Below are positions 8,333 to 17,843 of a DNA stretch of 64,000 nucleotides, piece by piece. The stretch is from NCBI GenBank assembly GCA_900542045.1, contig UQMI01000006.1, positions 1-64,000 on the forward strand, given 5' to 3'. The notes beneath the pieces are model-generated. The model made no database searches and had not been told where the DNA came from. It worked only from the letters and a program-made list of their open reading frames with translations. Position 1 is the stretch's first letter; each line of letters begins with the position of its first letter. This stretch comes from an uncultured Blautia sp. (GTDB taxonomy: Bacteria; Bacillota; Clostridia; Lachnospirales; Lachnospiraceae). The translations under genes and the position numbers were made by a program.

Positions 8333-9808
8333 TTAATTATCTTCCAGTTTCAGTTCCGGAGCCGGCTTCACGCCCAGCTTCCGGTCAATGGCAGACAGAA
8401 CAAAGATCAGCACCAGTGCCACGATTCCGCCAGGTACCATTGCACTCAGTCCCCATGGAGTATTCAGACCATAGATCCAGAAGGCTGCTACAACTGTACC
8501 TGCAACGATGGAGATAAATCCTGCCCGCTGTGTTACGTTCTTATAGAACAGACCGCAGATAAAGGCTGCGAATGGACCTGCACTTCTCAGAGCGAATGCA
8601 CCCATCATAACGCTGATGATATTGGATGCTGTCAAGGCAACGATCAGACCTACCGCACCTACGATCACCATGATCACTCTGGAGATCCAGATTTCTTTTT
8701 TGTCATCCTGTTTTCCGCCGTTGATGTAGGGACGGAACACGTCATTGGTAAACATGGTTGCTGTACCGATCATATTTCCGGAAGCAGAACTCATGGTTGC
8801 CGCCACCACTGCTGCCAGCACGATACCAGCCACAACTCCCGGTGCGAACTGCATAGTCGCATCTGCCAGCGCATTTTTCTGCGGGCCGCTTGCATAACCA
8901 TCGATACATACGTATGCGATCAAACCGATGATTGCCGGAACAATGGCATACACTGCGGAAAGAATACCGGCGATCAGAGAACCAAGCTTGGCGGATTTAC
9001 CATCCTTGGCAGAACAGTAGGTCTGCACGATCTCCTGTCCAGTCGGGAAGGTCATGAAATACATGGCAATGTAGCCGATGACAGTGGGTACACCGATTTT
9101 TGTCATACTCAGCAGGTCCATGCCCGCTCCGGAAGCATCCGTCATTTCTCTGGCTCTGTCAAACAGATTGCCAAGGCCGCCGATCTCAGCATTTCCCAGC
9201 ATAACAAACATGGCAATAGCCATACCTACTGTGATAAATAACACATGCATCAGGTTTGCTGCCGCTACAGACTGGAAACCGCCGATCATGGTATAGATGA
9301 TAACTACAATGGTAATGATGATTGCCGCTGTATTAAAGCTCAATCCTGTTACCACGTTGATAATGGATGCAGTAGCGATGATCTGCGCACCGGTTGCCAT
9401 AAACAGCGCGGCAATAGAAGTAAAGGCAGTGAAAATATGAGATGCCTTTCCATAACGCATACCGATGATCTGCGGCACGGTACTGGCCTGTGCCTTACGG
9501 AAATAAGGCGCGATAAAGGATACCAGAACGAATCCGATACCGGCTGCGATCACATACCAGCTTGCGGAAAGCCCGTAATCATACACATTGGTAGCGATAC
9601 CTGTGGTACTGGCACCGCCTGTATTTGCTGCAAACAGTGTTCCGGCCAGAACCAGAGGTCCCAGGGATTTGCCGGCCATCAGGAAATCATCGTTGCTCTG
9701 TTTTTCTTTCTTGCTCTGTTTCATTTTGGAAACGATCAGTCCCAGAGCAATGGTGGCGATCATATACAGGAAAATAATAACTAATGCTGTAATCTGTTTA
9801 CTACTCAT
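8333..9808 (-). CDS. Sodium:solute symporter (SSS family)
   Basis: A 491-residue secondary transporter with about 13 hydrophobic segments. Features of the SSS/SLC5 family are the first helix (ALVIIFLYMIATIALGL), the cytoplasmic NDDFLMAGKSLGP loop, the GGASTTGIATNVYDYGLSA segment, and the ATMSSASGNMIGTATMFTNDVFRP stretch that normally lines the sodium site. The start follows GGAGGGG. It lies between the M20 hydrolase and the deacylase genes in a five-gene operon under sigma-54 control, so it most likely imports the compound that these enzymes break down. The exact substrate cannot be read from the sequence. Confidence 0.9.
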   Translation of the reverse strand: MSSKQITALVIIFLYMIATIALGLIVSKMKQSKKEKQSNDDFLMAGKSLGPLVLAGTLFAANTGGASTTGIATNVYDYGLSASWYVIAAGIGFVLVSFIAPYFRKAQASTVPQIIGMRYGKASHIFTAFTSIAALFMATGAQIIATASIINVVTGLSFNTAAIIITIVVIIYTMIGGFQSVAAANLMHVLFITVGMAIAMFVMLGNAEIGGLGNLFDRAREMTDASGAGMDLLSMTKIGVPTVIGYIAMYFMTFPTGQEIVQTYCSAKDGKSAKLGSLIAGILSAVYAIVPAIIGLIAYVCIDGYASGPQKNALADATMQFAPGVVAGIVLAAVVAATMSSASGNMIGTATMFTNDVFRPYINGGKQDDKKEIWISRVIMVIVGAVGLIVALTASNIISVMMGAFALRSAGPFAAFICGLFYKNVTQRAGFISIVAGTVVAAFWIYGLNTPWGLSAMVPGGIVALVLIFVLSAIDRKLGVKPAPELKLEDN

Positions 9809-9871
9809 ATCTGTACCCCTCCGGCGGGATTCTATCCCGCCTTCCTTTCTTTTTTCTCTCTGGTCTGACTG

Positions 9872-11056
9872 TTACTTCAGAAGCGCTTTCATGACGCCGT
9901 AATAGCAGTCGGTTACCTTTACGAGCTGGTCAATTTCAATATATTCGTTCACAGTGTGAGCCAGATTTTCTTTGGATGGTCCAAGGCCGAAAGTCTTGAT
10001 CTTAGCCTCACCTGCGTAATGACTTCCATTGGTGCAGAAATTATACTGTGTGATCTCCGGTGTATAACCCATGCCCTCCAGTTCTTTCTTTACGTCCTGC
10101 ACGAAAGCATCGTTCTCATCGTACAGCCAGCCTGGGAAGAAGCGCTCACCAGTGATCTCATTGCCTGTATGACACAGTTCTTTTCCTGTTGCATAGGAAA
10201 CCTTTACTTTCAGCTGCGGATCTTCTGCCATCAGCTGATCCAGCAGTTTCTGAATAGGCTCCAGTACACTTTCCTTTGTCTCTCCAACCAGAAGACGTCT
10301 GTCGTAGGTTGCCCGGCAGTATTCCGGAACAACCGATGCTCCGGGGTATGGAGAAGATTTAATGTCTGTAAGCTCCAGGATTCCATCTCCCAGCACCGGA
10401 TGATGGGTTGGCTCCAGAGTGCGGATGGCTTCGATCACCTTTGCCATTTTGTACACTGCGTTAATGCCTTTTTCCGGATTAGCCGAATGACAGGGCTTTC
10501 CGAAAGTTTCTACAACGATCTCTCCGCGTCCTCTCTGGCCGATCTTGATATTTAACTGGGAAGCTTCACCGATCACCACATAATCTGGATTTACCGCTTT
10601 GCTGATTTCTCTGGCTGCAACGCCTTCAAAACATTCCTCATGTACGACACCTGCCACATAGATCTCTCCGGCGAAATCTCTGTCTGTGTCTTTTGCAAAA
10701 GCGGCTGCTGCTGTTACAAATCCTGCAACTGCACCCTTCATGTCACTGGTCCCGCGTCCGTAGATCTTCTCATCGTGGATCTCAGCTGCAAAAGGCGGAT
10801 ACATCCATTCGGTCTCATCCGTTACCGGAACGGTATCAATGTGTCCGTCGAATAAGATTTTCTTTCCCGGACGGTTTCCCTTGATACATCCGATGATGTT
10901 TCCATACTTGTCCACCGTTACAGAGTCGAATCCTTCTGCCTTCAGTGTTTCCTGAAGAACACTTACTACTCCGTCCTCATGTCCGGAATAACTCTGCTGC
11001 TGCACCAGCTTCTGGCACAACGCAACTACCTGATCCTGTCTCTCTTTACTTAACAT
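9872..11056 (-). CDS. ygeY: YgeY-type M20 family metallohydrolase
   Basis: A 394-residue M20-family zinc hydrolase (aminoacylase/ArgE/DapE type). Metal and catalytic motifs are visible: LFDGHIDTVPV (first metal His and the following Asp), GRGTSDMKGAVAG (bridging Asp), and GVVHEECFEG (catalytic and metal Glu). The closing LAHTVNEYIE carries the last His ligand. The sequence resembles the YgeY group, which in Enterobacteria lies beside the diaminopropionate ammonia-lyase gene ygeX, the same pairing as here. It probably hydrolyses an N-acylated amino acid or dipeptide ahead of the lyase. The start at 11056 follows AGGAGGAG; the frame extends 11 codons further upstream with no better site. Confidence 0.85.
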   Translation of the reverse strand: MLSKERQDQVVALCQKLVQQQSYSGHEDGVVSVLQETLKAEGFDSVTVDKYGNIIGCIKGNRPGKKILFDGHIDTVPVTDETEWMYPPFAAEIHDEKIYGRGTSDMKGAVAGFVTAAAAFAKDTDRDFAGEIYVAGVVHEECFEGVAAREISKAVNPDYVVIGEASQLNIKIGQRGRGEIVVETFGKPCHSANPEKGINAVYKMAKVIEAIRTLEPTHHPVLGDGILELTDIKSSPYPGASVVPEYCRATYDRRLLVGETKESVLEPIQKLLDQLMAEDPQLKVKVSYATGKELCHTGNEITGERFFPGWLYDENDAFVQDVKKELEGMGYTPEITQYNFCTNGSHYAGEAKIKTFGLGPSKENLAHTVNEYIEIDQLVKVTDCYYGVMKALLK

Positions 11057-11168
11057 ATTCTCCTCCTGTTCCGCGCAGCTTTCTGCCACACTGTTTCCTC
11101 ATACTTTTGCGGGATCTGAAGCGCTTCCCCTGTTTCTCTCTGAACCGCGTTTTCCCTTATCTCTGTTT

Positions 11169-12371
11169 TTATTTTACACTGGGATATTTTCCATCCCATA
11201 CAATCGCTTTATAGTTTTCCCTGTCGGTGTCGCCCTCGGTGCTGAAGAACAGCACTTTTGAATTCTCATCCAGTCCCAGCTTCTCTTTGATATGGGCCAG
11301 CTCCGGATTCGTCATGATTTCGGCCACACATCCGAAGGCTGCTGCGCCGCTTTCTCCGGATACTACCTTCTGATCATTCCCAGCCGGATTCCCCAGGATC
11401 CGCATTCCCTTTGCCGCCGAATAATCCGGACAGGAAATAAAATGATCTGCATAGTCTGAAAGAATATTCCATCCGATGCTGCAGGGCTCGCCGCATGCCA
11501 GTCCGGCCATGATCGTATCCATATCTCCCGTTACAAAATGGCGCTGACCGTCATTGGCTTCGGCTGTCCGATACAGACAATCGGCTTTATTCGGCTCCAC
11601 AATGGTGATCACCGGACGGTCCTTACCATAAATAGATGAGAATAAACCGGTCACTGCTCCAGCCATGGACCCAACTCCTGCCTGCAGGAAAATGTGAGTG
11701 GGTTTTTCCGGAATCTGCTCATAAGCTTCCAGCCCCATAGTTCCGTATCCCTGCATGATCCATGTGGGAATGTCTTCATATCCTTCCCATGCAGTATCCT
11801 GCACCATCACCCATCCCTTCTGCTCTGCCTGGCTGTTTGCCAGACGAACGGCCTCATCGTAATTCAGATCGGTAATGCTTGCCTGTGCACCTTCCGCCCG
11901 GATATTTTCCAAACGTTCCTGCGCGCTTCCCTTCGGCATATAAACTACAGATTTCTGCTTAAACTGATTGACTGTCCATGCAACTCCTCTTCCATGATTT
12001 CCATCTGTAGCTGTAACAAAAGTAATATCTCCCAGTTTTTCTCTCGTTTCTTCAGAAATCAGTGTCTGATAATCAACTTCTTCAATACTCTTACCCAATC
12101 TTCCAGCCAGGTAATTTCCAATGGCATAGCTTCCGCCCAATACCTTAAATGCATTCAGTCCAAAGCGATAAGATTCGTCCTTTACATAGACATCGCCGAG
12201 TCCAAGACATTTTGCTGTCTCAGGCAGGTGTGCCAGCGGTGTTGGCTGATACACCGGAAAGCTCTTATGGAAATTACGAATTTTTTCGGCTTCGCTCTGG
12301 CTTAAAAAAGACAGATCACAAACGGGCTCTTCCTTGTGTTCTCTCGTTACCAACTTAAATTCTTCTTTCAT
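11169..12371 (-). CDS. dpaL: Diaminopropionate ammonia-lyase (YgeX/DpaL type)
   Basis: A 400-residue PLP enzyme of fold type II. The Schiff-base lysine is Lys76 in NAFKVLGGSYA, and the phosphate-binding ATDGNHGRG loop follows. The family converts 2,3-diaminopropionate (both D and L forms in the characterised enzymes) to pyruvate and two ammonia, passing through an aminoacrylate-type intermediate. The start at 12371 follows GGGAGATAAGG; upstream in-frame starts have no such site. It is the first gene of the operon and lies 48 bases downstream of a good -24/-12 sigma-54 promoter. Company with YgeY and RidA supports the assignment. Confidence 0.92.
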   Translation of the reverse strand: MKEEFKLVTREHKEEPVCDLSFLSQSEAEKIRNFHKSFPVYQPTPLAHLPETAKCLGLGDVYVKDESYRFGLNAFKVLGGSYAIGNYLAGRLGKSIEEVDYQTLISEETREKLGDITFVTATDGNHGRGVAWTVNQFKQKSVVYMPKGSAQERLENIRAEGAQASITDLNYDEAVRLANSQAEQKGWVMVQDTAWEGYEDIPTWIMQGYGTMGLEAYEQIPEKPTHIFLQAGVGSMAGAVTGLFSSIYGKDRPVITIVEPNKADCLYRTAEANDGQRHFVTGDMDTIMAGLACGEPCSIGWNILSDYADHFISCPDYSAAKGMRILGNPAGNDQKVVSGESGAAAFGCVAEIMTNPELAHIKEKLGLDENSKVLFFSTEGDTDRENYKAIVWDGKYPSVK

Positions 12372-12418
12372 CCTTATCTCCCTTTCATTGACTTCTGTTT
12401 CCTTTGCCCTTTTATATC

Positions 12419-12433
12419 GCAAGTTCTGTTCCC
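12419..12433 (-). promoter_or_regulatory. Sigma-54 (-24/-12) promoter of the dpaL operon
   Basis: On the minus strand the sequence reads GGGAAC, five bases, then TTGC. The GG and GC doublets are exactly 10 bases apart, as sigma-54 requires, and the -12 element is a perfect TTGC. Transcription would start near 12407, about 36 bases ahead of the dpaL start codon. No competing sigma-A promoter was seen. Confidence 0.75.
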
Positions 12434-12501
12434 ACATTTCTCATCTTTACTTTTTTTAGTTAAATTGCTGTTTTCACATTTATTTTTTGTCTGAAACGCA
12501 C

Positions 12502-12552
12502 AAAAAAAGGCGAATTGTTCACCGCAAATCCAATTTCGGCGATACAATTCGC
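12502..12552 (-). terminator. Terminator between the activator gene and the dpaL promoter
   Basis: GCGAATTGT (12544-12552, read on minus) pairs with ACAATTCGC (12510-12518), and an inner TCGCC/GGTGA stem extends it. Seven T follow on the minus strand. It isolates the dpaL promoter from transcription of the regulator gene upstream. Confidence 0.8.
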
Positions 12553-12583
12553 TTTTCCTCTCCGTTTTTTCTGCTTTGCAGAA

Positions 12584-12639
12584 TTCTTATTTTGAGAATT
12601 GTTCTCATTTCGAGAAATCCACAATTCTTATTTTGAGAA
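12584..12639. promoter_or_regulatory. Three upstream activator sites for the sigma-54 activator
   Basis: A 15-base inverted repeat occurs three times: TTCTTATTTTGAGAA at 12584-12598 and 12625-12639, and TTCTCATTTCGAGAA at 12602-12616. The outer two copies extend to 19 identical bases. They lie about 150-220 bases above the -24/-12 promoter, the usual distance for enhancer sites. The last copy overlaps the stop codon of the activator gene itself. They are therefore the likely binding sites of that activator's Fis-type helix-turn-helix. Confidence 0.75.
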
Positions 12640-14538
12640 TTACTGACTTTTTTCCTGCTCTTCCAGCTTCCGATACAGGGTAGCCAGTCCGATTCCCAGC
12701 TGCTTTGCCGCTTCTTTTTTTCCCTTTGTGGTATTTCCGCAAAGACGGATGGCCTTTTCGATCTCTTTTCGCTCCAGTTCTTTTAACGGAACTATGTCAT
12801 CTTCTACCGATGTCCCGGGCAAAATCCCGACTCCCTTCTCCGTACGTTCTGTGTACTGCCCGTCTGCGCCACTTTCCGCATATACAGAGGAATCCCCCGC
12901 ATATGCCGCCGTGCTTTCTGTATGCACAGCATTTTTTTCCGGCGCTTCCCGGCGCAGGGTATCCGGAAGGGTATCCTCGTCCATAATACCGTCTTCTCCC
13001 ATCATGTTGACCATAAATTCCATCATGTTCTCCAATTCCCGCACATTTCCATCCCATCGATAGGCTTTCAGCTGCTCCATAACAGACTCTGTAATCTTCC
13101 AGAAATGTTTTTTCAGCAGTTTCGCATACCGCTCCGCAAAGAAAACAGCCAGCTCTTCAATATCTTCCGGCCGTTCCCGCAAAGGTGACAGCTCCATGGG
13201 AATAACATTCAGACGATAGTAAAGATCTTCCCGGAATCTTTTTTCCTTTATCATTTCCAGGAGATTCTTGTTGGTGGCCGCCAGTATCCGCACATCTATA
13301 GGTATTACCTGGTTGGAACCGATCCGGATGATCTTGCGCTCCTGCAGGACCCGCAGAAGCTTCGCCTGGAGATACAATGGCATATCGCCGATCTCATCCA
13401 GAAAGATCACACCATGATTAGCCAGCTCAAATTTCCCTATCCTTCCATTGGGATCCGCTCCGGTGAAAGCTCCTTTTACATATCCAAAAAGCTCTGATTC
13501 CAGCAGCGCTTCCGGAATGGCTGCACAGTTAATGGCCACAAAACGGCCTTTCCTTCGTTCGCTGGCATTCCAGATGGCCGTAGCCACCATTTCTTTTCCG
13601 GTACCGCTCTCTCCTGTGATCAGTACCGTAGAAGAAGTCTGTGCCACTTTCAGAATCTCTTCCTTCAGGCGCAAAGTCTGGGGACTGCTTCCAATAATAC
13701 TGCTGCTGTCCAGGGTATGCACCGTAGAAGTCATTTCATAATATTTTTTCTGGAGATTCCGGCTGCTCTCGAAAACAACCAGGGTAGCATACCGTTTCAT
13801 GGCGTTGGGCAGGTTATACATATGTCCCATTACCAGAAACTCGTGATCCCGGAACTTCATCTTATATTCAATCCGATGATTCATATGATCGCCGGTGGGA
13901 GCAATCTCTATCAGGCGCCCCTCCAGATCCTCCAGTTCCAGCTGTTTTCTGGCTGAAGCATTGGCTGTGGTCACCACATGATCGCTTCCCAGAATCAGGA
14001 TTCCCTGCTCAATATGGTCAATGGTACAGTCCAGGGTACTCAGCATGGCGTTCTTATTTTCCAGTTCCACGTATTCCTTGGCCTTGGCGGCGATAAACGC
14101 CGTGATCTGCTCCAAAAAGTCCATATAGAGCAATTCATCCTCCAGAATCCTCTCTTTTTGTTCTCTGGTGCTTCCTACTACCCCGATGATCCCGATAATC
14201 TCGGTACCCAGACGCACCGGCATGGAAATCTCAATCTCTTCCTGACAGACATTGCGCTGGGGGCAGGAATGACAGATCAGTTCTTCCCCCGGTTCATAGA
14301 TAACCTGGCGCCTGCCGGTTTTCAGTACCTGATTATAGACATATCCCTCTGAAGACATATCTTCATTGACTTTCCCGCTGAACATTCCCGTGCCGGCCAC
14401 ACGGAACAGATTCTTGTCTACAACCTCCACATCGACCCTTGAAACTTTTGAAATAATATCGACATACTGAATCACCGTATCCTGGATCTTCATCAGCAGA
14501 CTTTTTTCCTTTTCTAACTCTTTGGTATGTTTCTCCAT
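12640..14538 (-). CDS. Sigma-54-dependent transcriptional activator
   Basis: A 632-residue enhancer-binding protein. The N-terminal 165 residues look like a GAF-type sensor with a Cys cluster ([10 protein letters not shown] near 70-80). A PAS-like segment (about 170-270) follows, with [15 protein letters not shown]. The AAA+ domain (about 285-520) has Walker A GESGTGKE, the sigma-54-contacting GAFTGA loop and Walker [11 protein letters not shown] long low-complexity linker leads to a C-terminal Fis-type helix-turn-helix ([20 protein letters not shown]). The start follows GGAGGG. It lies immediately upstream of the dpaL operon, whose promoter is sigma-54 type with three repeated upstream sites, so it is almost certainly the operon's activator. 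The Cys cluster may bind metal or sense redox state. Confidence 0.92.
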   Translation of the reverse strand: MEKHTKELEKEKSLLMKIQDTVIQYVDIISKVSRVDVEVVDKNLFRVAGTGMFSGKVNEDMSSEGYVYNQVLKTGRRQVIYEPGEELICHSCPQRNVCQEEIEISMPVRLGTEIIGIIGVVGSTREQKERILEDELLYMDFLEQITAFIAAKAKEYVELENKNAMLSTLDCTIDHIEQGILILGSDHVVTTANASARKQLELEDLEGRLIEIAPTGDHMNHRIEYKMKFRDHEFLVMGHMYNLPNAMKRYATLVVFESSRNLQKKYYEMTSTVHTLDSSSIIGSSPQTLRLKEEILKVAQTSSTVLITGESGTGKEMVATAIWNASERRKGRFVAINCAAIPEALLESELFGYVKGAFTGADPNGRIGKFELANHGVIFLDEIGDMPLYLQAKLLRVLQERKIIRIGSNQVIPIDVRILAATNKNLLEMIKEKRFREDLYYRLNVIPMELSPLRERPEDIEELAVFFAERYAKLLKKHFWKITESVMEQLKAYRWDGNVRELENMMEFMVNMMGEDGIMDEDTLPDTLRREAPEKNAVHTESTAAYAGDSSVYAESGADGQYTERTEKGVGILPGTSVEDDIVPLKELERKEIEKAIRLCGNTTKGKKEAAKQLGIGLATLYRKLEEQEKSQ

Positions 14539-14586
14539 TGTATACCCTCCGGCTTCCCTTTAGCGTACCAATGGTTTTCCTTTTTG

Positions 14587-14808
14587 TCAACCTCTCGCCG
14601 CCAGTTCCTGCCACAGAACTCCAACCCCTTCCGGCAGCACTTCTGCTGTCAGAAATTCCGGCACCTGGATGCCGCAGTCTTCCATCACCGACACTGTTTC
14701 CTGACAGGTTCTGTTCACTTCTTCCACACTGCATCCGGTAACTGCAGTAACGGCGCACCAGAGTCCCATGATCGCCACACTTTCTGCAAATCTGCGCACT
14801 TTTCCCAT
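14587..14808 (-). CDS. Small hypothetical protein upstream of the activator gene
   Basis: A 73-residue frame preceded by a strong AAAGGAGCGGGAG ribosome site and followed after 48 bases by the activator gene, so the two are probably co-transcribed. The product is mildly acidic, with a hydrophobic patch (VAIMGLWCAVTAVTGC, about residues 11-26) and three Cys. It is neither a clear membrane protein nor a recognised family. It could be a small accessory or sensor partner of the activator, but this is a guess from position. A longer frame on the same strand in another phase (14363-14848) is judged spurious because it lacks a ribosome site. Confidence 0.5.
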   Translation of the reverse strand: MGKVRRFAESVAIMGLWCAVTAVTGCSVEEVNRTCQETVSVMEDCGIQVPEFLTAEVLPEGVGVLWQELAARG

Positions 14809-14945
14809 AAACTCCCGCTCCTTTCGCAGTCTCTTCCAATTCTGTCATTTATATGGGAACCGGCGCCTGTGATCGTCCCCTGATTTTTTTCTGAAACTTC
14901 AAATGTTTCTTCAATTACTATAACGAAACTCTCTTTTTGATTTCT

Positions 14946-16979
14946 TCAGATACCTTCCACGATTTTATAATATGTTCGGGCCGTAACACCGTAAATCGCT
15001 GCGTATACCAGCGCGAACACAGCGGCAGTAACCACCGTGCACAGGGCAAAGAGCTGTACATTATACATATTCAGCGCAGACAGCATCCGCGTGATCATGG
15101 GGAATGCAAAGGCAATATGCATCCAGGCCATCAGAAGAGGCAGGAAAAATACCATAAGCACCTGGCTTTTAATGGACTGGCGTACTTCTTTCTTGCTCAT
15201 TCCCACTTTCTGCATGATCTCGAACCGTTCTCTGTCATCATATCCCTCGGATACCTGTTTGTAATAAATGATCAGCGTAGTGCCCATCAAAAACAGGACT
15301 CCAAGGAAAATCCCCAGGAAGAACAGCCCGCCGTACAGTGCATAGAAGCTCTGGTATTCCATCTGTTTCATATCTGCCCGGTAGGACAGATCGGTCTCCT
15401 GAGAAAACTGCTCCGCGCTCATGGCATCAATTTCCCCATTCAGCGATGTTTCGAACGCTTCCTTTTCTTCCGCAGTTCCTTCCAGATCAGCCTGCACTAC
15501 CCGCTCCACATGGCTTGCCATATCTCCGTATACTGCGGTCTCCAGAGCTTCCAGTTCTTCCAGCTGCGCCATGTCTTTCACAACAATGTAATAGCCGCCG
15601 CCCACATACGTACTCATTTCTCCCACGTAAGGGCATGAGTCTATCACTTCCTTTACCTGATATTCTTTCCCGTAAATCGTCAGCGTATCCAGATCTCCGC
15701 TTCCCTTTACAGGATAGAGCAGAATCTCGTTCTCTCCACCCAGGGTCTTATCTTCTCCCATGATCCGGTTATAATCTTCCAGGGTCATGGCCGCCACAGT
15801 AACCAGATCCGCTGCATTGATGCTTCCAATGGCCTGGCTGCTGTAATCCAGCAGTTCCAGATTTCCGTCGCTGCCCACTGTGGAGAAAGACAGACTGTTG
15901 TAGCTGTTCAGACTTCTGATCTCGATCCCCGCCTCCTGCGCACTGCTGACAATGCGGTCTTCCACGGCTGCACCAAAATTTTCTTTTCCGCTGCCCTGTA
16001 TGGTATATTCCACATCATGGGGATACCGGGTATTCATGATATCACCCATACCGGCATACATGGATACGGTTCCGGAGATCATGATCAGCACGCCGGTGCT
16101 GAGGATACATACATTTGCCAGCCCTACGGCATTTTGCTTCATTCGGTAGATCATACCAGAAATACTGGTAAAATGCCGGGTCTGATAATAAAATTTCTTA
16201 TTCCACCGCAGCATCTTCAGCACAGCAATACTTCCTGCCGTAAACAGGCAGTAGGTACCGATCATGACCAGAATCACCGCCACAAAAAACAACAGAAGCG
16301 CATCCAGCGGATTGGTGGTGCTTACAGCAATATAATATCCGCTTCCCAGACAGATCATCCCAATCAGCGCCAGAAGCCATTTTGCCTTTGGTTCTTTCTC
16401 ACCGGCGTTGCCGCCCCGGAGAAGTTCCACCGGACTTGCCAGATGGATCTGCCACATATCCAGCAGCAGTGTCAGGATAAAAATGCCCAGGAACCAGAAA
16501 CAGGTACCGGACATGGCTTCTCCGGAAATAATGAATCCAAACTGCGCCGGCACCTCCAACAATTTCAACAGAAACAGGAAGAGCAGCTTGCTTCCCAGAA
16601 TTCCCAGCGCAAAACCTACCACATAACTGATTACAACCACATAAGCCATTTCCCAGCACAAAGTCCAGCGGATGTGCCGTTTTTCCATTCCCAGAACGTT
16701 ATACAGACCAAATTCTTTTTTCCGCCGTTTGATCAGAAAACTGTTGCTGTAGCACAAGAAGATCAGAGAAAAAATTCCCATGACCACCACGCCCAGAAAC
16801 ATGATCGTGGCCAGTACCTCTCTGCCCGGCACTGTGGCCAGATCCGGGTTCGCATTCATATAGAACATCATATAAAACATGGCGATATTGCAAATACAGG
16901 TCAGGATATACGGCACATATACCCTCCGGTTCTTCCAGATATTCATGGCCGCCAGTTTTGGATAGAAAAATTTACGCAT
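14946..16979 (-). CDS. BceB-type ABC transporter permease
   Basis: A 677-residue FtsX-fold permease of the BceB class, which resists or senses cell-wall-targeting peptide antibiotics such as bacitracin. It has about ten transmembrane helices. The hallmark of the class is a large extracellular domain (about residues 305-530) between the seventh and eighth helices, flanked by GVLIMISGTVSMYAG and by the FYALYGGLFFLGIFLGVLFL helix. The start ATG lies inside the last codons of the ATPase gene (ATGCGTAA), so the two are coupled. The BceS-type kinase encoded upstream has almost no sensor loop, and in the known systems it takes its signal from this permease. Confidence 0.9.
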   Translation of the reverse strand: MRKFFYPKLAAMNIWKNRRVYVPYILTCICNIAMFYMMFYMNANPDLATVPGREVLATIMFLGVVVMGIFSLIFLCYSNSFLIKRRKKEFGLYNVLGMEKRHIRWTLCWEMAYVVVISYVVGFALGILGSKLLFLFLLKLLEVPAQFGFIISGEAMSGTCFWFLGIFILTLLLDMWQIHLASPVELLRGGNAGEKEPKAKWLLALIGMICLGSGYYIAVSTTNPLDALLLFFVAVILVMIGTYCLFTAGSIAVLKMLRWNKKFYYQTRHFTSISGMIYRMKQNAVGLANVCILSTGVLIMISGTVSMYAGMGDIMNTRYPHDVEYTIQGSGKENFGAAVEDRIVSSAQEAGIEIRSLNSYNSLSFSTVGSDGNLELLDYSSQAIGSINAADLVTVAAMTLEDYNRIMGEDKTLGGENEILLYPVKGSGDLDTLTIYGKEYQVKEVIDSCPYVGEMSTYVGGGYYIVVKDMAQLEELEALETAVYGDMASHVERVVQADLEGTAEEKEAFETSLNGEIDAMSAEQFSQETDLSYRADMKQMEYQSFYALYGGLFFLGIFLGVLFLMGTTLIIYYKQVSEGYDDRERFEIMQKVGMSKKEVRQSIKSQVLMVFFLPLLMAWMHIAFAFPMITRMLSALNMYNVQLFALCTVVTAAVFALVYAAIYGVTARTYYKIVEGI

Positions 16980-17739
16980 TGTGATCACCACCTGTCGCCA
17001 GCATTGTCAGCGTATCAGAAATCATCTGATACAGTTCATTGTTGCTCATATCGCCCCGGTAAATCTGATGGAACAGCTCTCCATCCTTGATAAACAGGAT
17101 CCGGTTAGCCCGGCTGGCCGCCATGGTACTGTGGGTTACCATGAGGATCGTCTGTCCTTCTCCGTTGATCTCGGAAAAAATATCCAGCAGCTGTCCTGCC
17201 GCTCTGGAATCCAGCGCACCGGTGGGCTCATCTGCCAATACCAGCTTTGGCTCCGTGATCAGCGCCCGGGCCACTGCAGCTCTCTGTTTCTGTCCCCCTG
17301 AAACTTCATAGGGGTATTTTTCCAGAATATCCACAATCCCCAGCTGCTGGGTAATGGGACGGATCCGCTGCTCCATTTCCCGATAATCCATTCTGGCAAG
17401 TACCAGCGGAAGATAAATATTATCCCGGATACTAAACGTATCCAGCAGGTTAAAATCCTGGAATACAAACCCCAGATTTTTTCTGCGGAAAGAAGAAATT
17501 TCCGAATCCCTGATCTTTACCACACTTTTTCCGTCCAACAGAACTTCTCCGGACGTGGGTTTATCCAGCGATGCCAGGATATTCAGCAGCGTAGTCTTTC
17601 CGGATCCGGATTCTCCCATAATAGCCACATACTCTCCCTGCTCCACTGTAAAACTTACATTTGAAAGGGCCTGCACTTTATTCCCCCCAAAACGGGTGGT
17701 ATATATCTTTTTTACGTTTGATACTTCCAGCAAAGACAT
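16972..17739 (-). CDS. BceA-type ABC transporter ATP-binding protein
   Basis: A 255-residue ATPase with Walker A GESGSGKTT, Q-loop FVFQDFNLL, signature SGGQKQR and Walker B VLADEPTGALDS followed by the switch His in MVTHS. It belongs to the MacB/LolD/BceA group and pairs with the permease downstream. The start at 17739 follows AAGGAGGAG, one of the best ribosome sites in the window. Upstream is a 260-base region holding a Bce-type operator and promoter, so the transporter can be induced separately from the two-component genes. Confidence 0.93.
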   Translation of the reverse strand: MSLLEVSNVKKIYTTRFGGNKVQALSNVSFTVEQGEYVAIMGESGSGKTTLLNILASLDKPTSGEVLLDGKSVVKIRDSEISSFRRKNLGFVFQDFNLLDTFSIRDNIYLPLVLARMDYREMEQRIRPITQQLGIVDILEKYPYEVSGGQKQRAAVARALITEPKLVLADEPTGALDSRAAGQLLDIFSEINGEGQTILMVTHSTMAASRANRILFIKDGELFHQIYRGDMSNNELYQMISDTLTMLATGGDHNA

Positions 17740-17843
17740 CTGTACTCCTCCTTGTTGTCTCATTTCTCTGGCGCCGGCATTCCGGAACCATTCCTGCTCT
17801 GCAGAAATCGTCCTCCGTCCGGCCCCTCGCTCTTTCTGATACC

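Noticed and set aside
8277..8340. Terminator between the symporter and deacylase genes
   Set aside because: The T-run lies on the strand opposite to the operon; on the operon strand no T-run follows, so it is listed only as an mRNA hairpin.
12502..12552. A riboswitch ahead of dpaL
   Set aside because: The structure is a plain stem with a T-run lying upstream of the sigma-54 promoter, so it is not part of the dpaL leader.
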